Assembly: GCF_018638295.1 (NCBI RefSeq)
Contig: NZ_JABTTS010000017.1
Coordinates: forward strand, 61,859-125,858
Length of the DNA stretch: 64,000 nucleotides
From: Streptomyces sp. CHD11
Lineage (GTDB): Bacteria > Actinomycetota > Actinomycetes > Streptomycetales > Streptomycetaceae
Direction of reading: 5' to 3'
Shown here: in pieces, positions 60,801 to 64,000 of the stretch
Numbering within the stretch: position 1 is the first letter of the stretch
Layout: each line of letters opens with the position of its first letter
Position numbers and translations under genes: made by a program
Notes under the pieces: generated by a model
What the model saw: the letters and a program-made list of their open reading frames with translations, nothing else
Told to the model about the DNA's origin: nothing
The model's database searches: none

Positions 60801-61192
60801 CCGCGAGCGGCGCGAACGGTACGGGGGGCGCACGCCACGCCACCGGGGAGCCGCCGGCCCCCGCTCCGGCAGGCAACGGCGAAAACGGATGGCGTTCGGC
60901 GAACGACGAGCGCTGGCAGCAGGCCTCGTCGCTCCGCAAGCCCAAGGCCGGCGGAGTGACCTCCTCCGGTCTGCCGCGGCGGGTCCCCAAGGCCAACCTG
61001 GTCGAGGGAGCCGCCGAAACCACCCCTCAGGGAGGCCCTCAGGTCTCCCGCGCCCCGGAAGACGTCCGGGGCAGGCTGAGCAACCTGCGTCGCGGTGTCC
61101 AACGGGGCCGCAACGCGGGCAGTGAATCGAACGGCCAGGCCACTACGAATCAGCACAGTGGTCCTGACAGCACCTACAACCAGGAGCGTTAG
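57845..61192 (+). CDS. cvnA2: Conservon sensor kinase-like membrane protein CvnA
   Basis: The 1115-residue paralogue of CvnA1 has the same order: PGSE-type start, membrane segment 1 (about 75-94), sensor domain, membrane segment 2 (about 400-423), HAMP, the degenerate H-box region LDHLATRMRRNGENLLVLAG and the ATPase HLLAELLENATTFSS / IEIHDKGIGLTAEDF / QRMGLFVVGRLSDRHG. The tail is shorter and Gln/Tyr/Gly-rich and ends GLPRRVPKANLV ... DVRGRLSNLRRG. There is no strong ribosome site before ATG 57845. Confidence 0.94.
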   Translation: MPGSETQRHDEGADRREVVGRVRRSKNSPEPSARGNFTPPPRTAAPAPAQGPEPTSAPAPSGGRMSPRNWRVATRLNAILLIPVLVGLVMGGFQVKSSIDTWNEAEDAESTARLVRASLVYANALYNERDVTAVPLLQGKGGDDPDVTKARAVTDEAADAFDEVAQNMPAKPGLERRLRLFREGEPKLTDLRAAAYTSKLKGVQTQEGYVEVAHPLMEFANELGLGTGNITSYGRTVYAISLTKAALSLERSIGMHLLVKPGPTDSQLASQRVALTSYAYLEGIAIEEYKGGGTEADAAKLEQTAQRIQAEGASMAKEAAQQDPDYVPPPAKPETMISELGRLSTTDPAARAELAEKGITPANWWAVNTLKFDGYQEIESDLANAAVDEAAQIADNAQRDAFITGAAVVIALLAAFILAGMVARQMSRSMRQLRNAAFGIAEQRLPTLVDQLSRTDPGRVDTKVAPIPITSTDEIGEVARAFDQVHREAVRLASEQALLRGNINAIFTNLSRRNQSLIEGQLTLITDLENNEADPDQLENLFRLDHLATRMRRNGENLLVLAGEEPGRRWDQPVPLVDVLRAASSEVEQYERIELSGVPEAEIHGRAVTDLVHLLAELLENATTFSSPQTKVRVTATRLPDGRVMIEIHDKGIGLTAEDFADINHKLANPPTVDAAISQRMGLFVVGRLSDRHGVRVQLRPSGEQAGTTSLVMLPDAITHGGGGEQQPDRDEFTVSQIIPEQHFQGESFNQQPLRTAAELGFDDSRYAEVPDDIRDLDPVGRSLMREERRAALETHSGPEQGEPTAGNAPQSAEEAGYPDEFAAPQGYDGQNYGGSNGNGQGFDGFQQQRGTGYDQQAYDNGQQTAYDDQQQQTYGEGYYAQNGQLPQNETSSPGGGYPQGDHAAAGAGSDGFPAFTDGRQGDDWPQQDGYHNGYPDQYPAQAPDAESSQAADVREQDSVGFERPGAAAPEGHGLTNAGLPRRGSTASGANGTGGARHATGEPPAPAPAGNGENGWRSANDERWQQASSLRKPKAGGVTSSGLPRRVPKANLVEGAAETTPQGGPQVSRAPEDVRGRLSNLRRGVQRGRNAGSESNGQATTNQHSGPDSTYNQER

Positions 61193-61193
61193 T

Positions 61194-61616
61194 GTGAGCC
61201 CGATGAGCCAGGCGGCACAGAACCTGAACTGGTTGATCACCAACTTCGTGGACAACACCCCGGGGGTGTCCCACACGGTGGTGGTCTCCGCCGACGGACT
61301 CCTTCTGGCGATGTCCGAAGGGTTCCCGCGCGACCGCGCCGACCAGCTCGCGGCCGTCGCCTCCGGCCTGACGTCCCTGACGGCAGGCGCCTCCCGGATC
61401 TTCGAGGGCGGCAGCGTGAACCAGACGGTTGTGGAGATGGAGCGGGGATTCCTCTTCCTGATGTCCATCTCCGACGGTTCGTCGCTCGCGGTTCTCGCAC
61501 ACCCGGAGGCGGACATCGGCCTCATTGGGTACGAGATGGCCCTTCTGGTCGACCGTGCCGGTACGGTCCTGACACCGGACCTTCGTGCGGAGCTCCAGGG
61601 GAGCCTCCTGAACTAA
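61194..61616 (+). CDS. cvnB2: Conservon roadblock/LC7-domain protein CvnB
   Basis: The 140-residue protein is almost identical to CvnB1. It starts at GTG 61194, one base after the cvnA2 stop, with the ribosome site CAGGAG again inside the last cvnA codons; the codons after the start (AGC CCG ATG AGC) match cvnB1. Confidence 0.94.
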   Translation: MSPMSQAAQNLNWLITNFVDNTPGVSHTVVVSADGLLLAMSEGFPRDRADQLAAVASGLTSLTAGASRIFEGGSVNQTVVEMERGFLFLMSISDGSSLAVLAHPEADIGLIGYEMALLVDRAGTVLTPDLRAELQGSLLN

Positions 61617-61710
61617 AGGACGAACGGTGCGGTTTGGCGTCCCGGGGCCGTAAGGTTTCGGGACGCGGCTCCACAGTGATGGGTGCCAGGCACAGTCGGA
61701 GGAGGAGAAA

Positions 61711-62280
61711 GTGGCAACACCCCCAGGCGGTTCATCGTCGGGCAACTGGTCGTACGGTCCCCAGGGCCCGCACGACGGCGGCCAGAGCGGGTACGGCTAC
61801 CCTTCCGCCCCGGACCACCGGCAGCCGTACGCGCCGCAGGGCCCCGGCCCTTCGCCGTACGACCAGCCGAACGCGCCGCGCATCCAGCCCGTTGAGCCAC
61901 GGCATCGCACCCCCGAGCCGGCGCCCTCCGGGACGTCGCACAACCCCCTGGTGCGCCCGTACGCCATGACGGGCGGCCGCACCAGGCCGCGCTACCAGCT
62001 CGCCATCGAGGCGCTGGTGCACACCACCGCGCAGCCGCATCAGATGCAGGGCCAGTTGCCCGAGCATCAGCGTATCTGCAACCTCTGCCGGGAGATCAAG
62101 TCGGTGGCCGAGATCTCGGCCCTGCTGACCATCCCTCTCGGCGTGGCCAGGATCCTCGTCGCCGACTTGGCGGAGGCGGGACTGGTCGCCATCCATCAGC
62201 CCGGCGGCGACGAGAGCGCCGGCGGCCAGCCAGACGTGACACTGCTCGAAAGGGTGCTCAGTGGACTTCGCAAGCTCTAG
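61711..62280 (+). CDS. cvnC2: Conservon DUF742 protein CvnC with N-terminal extension
   Basis: The 189-residue protein has a 60-residue Gly/Pro/Tyr/Gln-rich N-terminal extension that CvnC1 lacks, then the same DUF742 core (LVRPYAMTGGRTRPRYQLAI, HQRICNLCREIKSVAEISALL). GTG 61711 has GGAGGAG upstream. It overlaps cvnD2 by 20 nt. Confidence 0.93.
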   Translation: MATPPGGSSSGNWSYGPQGPHDGGQSGYGYPSAPDHRQPYAPQGPGPSPYDQPNAPRIQPVEPRHRTPEPAPSGTSHNPLVRPYAMTGGRTRPRYQLAIEALVHTTAQPHQMQGQLPEHQRICNLCREIKSVAEISALLTIPLGVARILVADLAEAGLVAIHQPGGDESAGGQPDVTLLERVLSGLRKL

Positions 62281-62842
62281 CGGCGGTCCTTCCCGCTCCA
62301 CCACCTCGGCGAAGATCGTGGTGGCGGGTGGCTTCGGCGTGGGCAAGACCACGTTCGTCGGGGCCGTTTCGGAGATCAACCCGCTGCGCACGGAGGCCGT
62401 CATGACGTCTGCTTCGGCGGGCATCGACGATCTCACCCACACCGGGGACAAGACGACCACGACGGTCGCCATGGACTTCGGCCGCATCACCCTGGACCAG
62501 GACCTGATCCTGTACCTGTTCGGTACGCCCGGCCAGGACCGCTTCTGGTTCATGTGGGATGACCTGGTACGGGGCGCCATCGGCGCCATCGTGCTGGTGG
62601 ACACCCGGCGTCTCGCCGACTGCTTCCCCGCGGTCGACTACTTCGAGAACTCGGGGCTTCCTTTCGTGATCGCCCTCAACGGGTTCGACGGCCAGCAGCC
62701 GTACAACCCGGACGAGGTCCGGGAGGCGCTGCAGATCGGGCCGGACGCGCCGATCATCACGACTGACGCGCGGCATCGGGCCGATGCGAAGTCGGCGCTG
62801 ATCACTCTCGTGGAGCATGCGCTGATGGCGCGTCTGCGCTGA
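62261..62842 (+). CDS. cvnD2: Conservon small GTPase CvnD
   Basis: The 193-residue GTPase has the P-loop VVAGGFGVGKTT, TPGQD and ALNGFD, and starts at GTG 62261 inside cvnC2. It is three residues shorter than CvnD1 near the N-terminus. No cvnE (cytochrome P450) follows in either conservon. Confidence 0.95.
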   Translation: MDFASSSGGPSRSTTSAKIVVAGGFGVGKTTFVGAVSEINPLRTEAVMTSASAGIDDLTHTGDKTTTTVAMDFGRITLDQDLILYLFGTPGQDRFWFMWDDLVRGAIGAIVLVDTRRLADCFPAVDYFENSGLPFVIALNGFDGQQPYNPDEVREALQIGPDAPIITTDARHRADAKSALITLVEHALMARLR

Positions 62843-63472
62843 CGGTTGCCACCGGGGTTGCGCCGGTGTGCGTGGCCGGCGGGAGTTCCGCCCGCGCCCC
62901 GTCGTGTGGTGTTCCCTCCGGGGGATCCGCCTCATGGCGTCGAGTTGTGCAACAGCCCCTTGCGGCCACTGGGTCGCCGGGGGCTTTTGCATGCCGGGTG
63001 CGGATAGGCGGGGGCTGGTCGCGCAGTTCCCCGCGCCCCTGAGGGGCGTTGCCCCGCCGGCGTGGGTGAGGCCCCGGCCGTGGAGGTGCTGCGCGGACGG
63101 CACGGCGGGTGCGGGTAGGCGGGGGCCGGTCGCGCAGTTCCCCGCGCCCCTGAGAGGCGTTGGCCCGCCGGCGTGGGTGAGGCCCCGGCCGTGGAGGTGC
63201 TGCGCGGACGGCACGGCACGGCGGGTGCGGGTAGGCGGGGGGGGCTGGTCGCGCAGTTCCCCGCGCCCCTGAGGGGCGTCGCCCCGCCGGCGTGGGTGAG
63301 GCCCCGGCCGTGGAGGTGCTGCGCGGACGGCACGGCACGGCGGGTGCGGGTAAGTGGGGGGCTGGTCGCGCAGTTCCCCGCGCCCCTGAGAGGCGTTGTC
63401 CCGCCGGCGTGGGGTGTTCATGCGGCAGGGCCCCTCCCGGCGGAGAGGCCCTGGGTGCGTGGGCGGCTGGGG
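62843..63472. other. Intergenic spacer with tandem palindromic repeats
   Basis: This 630-bp stretch between cvnD2 and the convergent accE has no supported gene. Its middle (63000-63405) holds the tandem repeats described separately; long minus-strand frames across it are repeats read as Pro/Arg-rich protein and lack ribosome sites. Confidence 0.6.
63001..63405. repeat. Four ~111-119 bp tandem units built on the GCGCAGTTCCCCGCGCCCC element
   Basis: The core GCGCAGTTCCCCGCGCCCCT starts at 63021, 63132, 63251 and 63368. Each is followed by GAG(G/A)GGCG, and in the first three by CCGGCGTGGGTGAGGCCCC and GGAGGTGCTGCGCGGACGG. Unit lengths differ by short GGCAC or GGG insertions. The element is the same as the two copies inside smc. 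Confidence 0.88.
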
Positions 63473-63661
63473 TCAGCGCCAGCTGTGGGGTGCGCGGAAA
63501 CCCGGCTCGCGTTCCAGTCGGCGCCAGCCGGCCCGTGCGCGGGCCTGGTGCGCGGGCGCGGACCGCGGGGTCGCCGCACGCGCCAGCAGGATCGCCGTGA
63601 TCGCCGCGACTTCCTCGGGCTCGGCATGACCCTTCTCGACACGGATGTCAGATGTGCTCAT
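63473..63661 (-). CDS. accE: Acyl-CoA carboxylase epsilon subunit
   Basis: The 62-residue protein (MSTSDIRVEKGHAEPEEVAA, ITAILLARAA, GWRRLEREPGFRAPHSWR) matches the small epsilon subunit that stimulates actinobacterial acyl-CoA carboxylases. ATG 63661 has GGGAG upstream. It lies 35 nt after the carboxyltransferase gene. Confidence 0.9.
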   Translation of the reverse strand: MSTSDIRVEKGHAEPEEVAAITAILLARAATPRSAPAHQARARAGWRRLEREPGFRAPHSWR

Positions 63662-63696
63662 GGCTCTCAGTCTCCCTGGGAGAAGTGTCCGCCGGG

Positions 63697-64000
63697 TTAC
63701 TGCGGCGGGTTGCCGTGCTTACGGGACGGCAGATCCGCGTGCTTGGTCTGCAGCATCGCCAGCGACCGGATCAGCACCTCACGCGTTTCCGCGGGGTCGA
63801 TCACGTCGTCGACCAGGCCGCGTTCGGCCGCGTAGTACGGGTGCATCAGCTCGGACTTGTACTCCTTGACCATGCGGGCCCGCATCGCGTCCGGGTCCTC
63901 GGCCTCGGCGATCTGGCGGCGGAAGATGACGTTGGCCGCGCCCTCCGCGCCCATGACGGCGATCTCGTTGGTCGGCCAGGCGTAGGTGAGGTCCGCGCCG
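63697..64000 (-). CDS. accB: Acyl-CoA carboxylase beta (carboxyltransferase) subunit, 5' part outside window
   Basis: The visible C-terminal 100 codons read ADLTYAWPTNEIAVMGAEGA, then a conserved ANVIFRR and MHPYYAAERGLVDDVIDPAE, ending LQTKHADLPSRKHGNPPQ. This is the C-terminus of AccB/PccB carboxyltransferases of acetyl/propionyl-CoA carboxylase. The gene runs off the right edge; accE follows it, the known actinobacterial pairing. Confidence 0.94.
   Translation of the reverse strand, partial: GADLTYAWPTNEIAVMGAEGAANVIFRRQIAEAEDPDAMRARMVKEYKSELMHPYYAAERGLVDDVIDPAETREVLIRSLAMLQTKHADLPSRKHGNPPQ

Noticed and set aside
62258..63421. A 387-codon minus-strand frame covering the tandem repeats
   Set aside because: It is the reverse of cvnD2 fused to repeat DNA read as Pro/Arg-rich sequence, with no ribosome site.

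Overview
The window is about 72% GC with strong third-position GC bias, GTG/TTG starts, NsdA, NdgR, GlcP and two conservons, so it is almost certainly chromosomal core DNA of a Streptomyces. From memory the gene order runs parallel to the S. coelicolor SCO5535-SCO5599 interval; this was not checked by alignment. Most genes lie on the minus strand, so this text runs from high to low biological transcription order where needed.

Layout. (1) 1-4174, minus: a ribosome/RNA maturation operon rpsP-khpA-rimM-trmD-rplS that leads into two type I signal peptidase genes, the last cut by the window edge. (2) 4545-8112: a zinc-ribbon SprT-like protein, a methyltransferase and ffh (SRP GTPase). (3) 8310-12510, minus: the nitrogen operon amtB-glnK-glnD, with a clear GlnR-type operator at 12605-12642. 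(4) 12855-18561: nsdA (developmental repressor), a prim-pol-like protein, ftsY (SRP receptor) and glcP (glucose permease). (5) 18756-25707: smc, a small coiled-coil protein, acylphosphatase, a secreted CAP-domain protein and an HxlR regulator. (6) 25680-35822: fpg, rnc, rpmF, a DUF177 protein, a DivIVA/AtpF-like coiled-coil protein, coaD, rsmD, recG, a DAK-domain kinase-like protein and rpmB. (7) 36114-44160: thiD, thiL, an Lrp-type ligand-binding protein, a DUF3515 lipoprotein, ddl, gpsA, plsC, cofC and hupS. (8) 44438-47377: leuCD with the divergent IclR-type regulator ndgR. (9) 47505-48016: five tRNA genes (three Glu-CUC, two Gln-CUG), close to gltX. (10) 51381-62842: a small unknown peptide gene and two tandem conservons (cvnABCD twice). 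(11) 62843-64000: a tandem-repeat spacer, then accE and the end of an acyl-CoA carboxylase beta gene.

How the genes fit together: ffh, ftsY and the signal peptidases belong to co-translational export; rimM, trmD, rsmD, khpA and rnc to RNA and ribosome maturation; smc and hupS to nucleoid organisation; gltX serves both tRNA species in the nearby cluster through the indirect Gln-tRNA route expected in actinobacteria; GlnK/GlnD/AmtB sense and import ammonium; the conservons are membrane-associated kinase-like/roadblock/DUF742/GTPase signalling sets.

The features I find most worth a second look are: two copies of a Streptomyces interspersed palindromic repeat sitting in frame inside the hinge region of smc; a dyad placed exactly in the spacer of a good glcP promoter; a 24-bp perfect palindrome in the rpmB leader; a lone type I-E CRISPR-repeat-like element upstream of ffh; long tracts identical even at silent sites between cvnD1 and cvnD2; and a 62-residue peptide with an internally duplicated ANP(R/K)RT motif next to the conservons.
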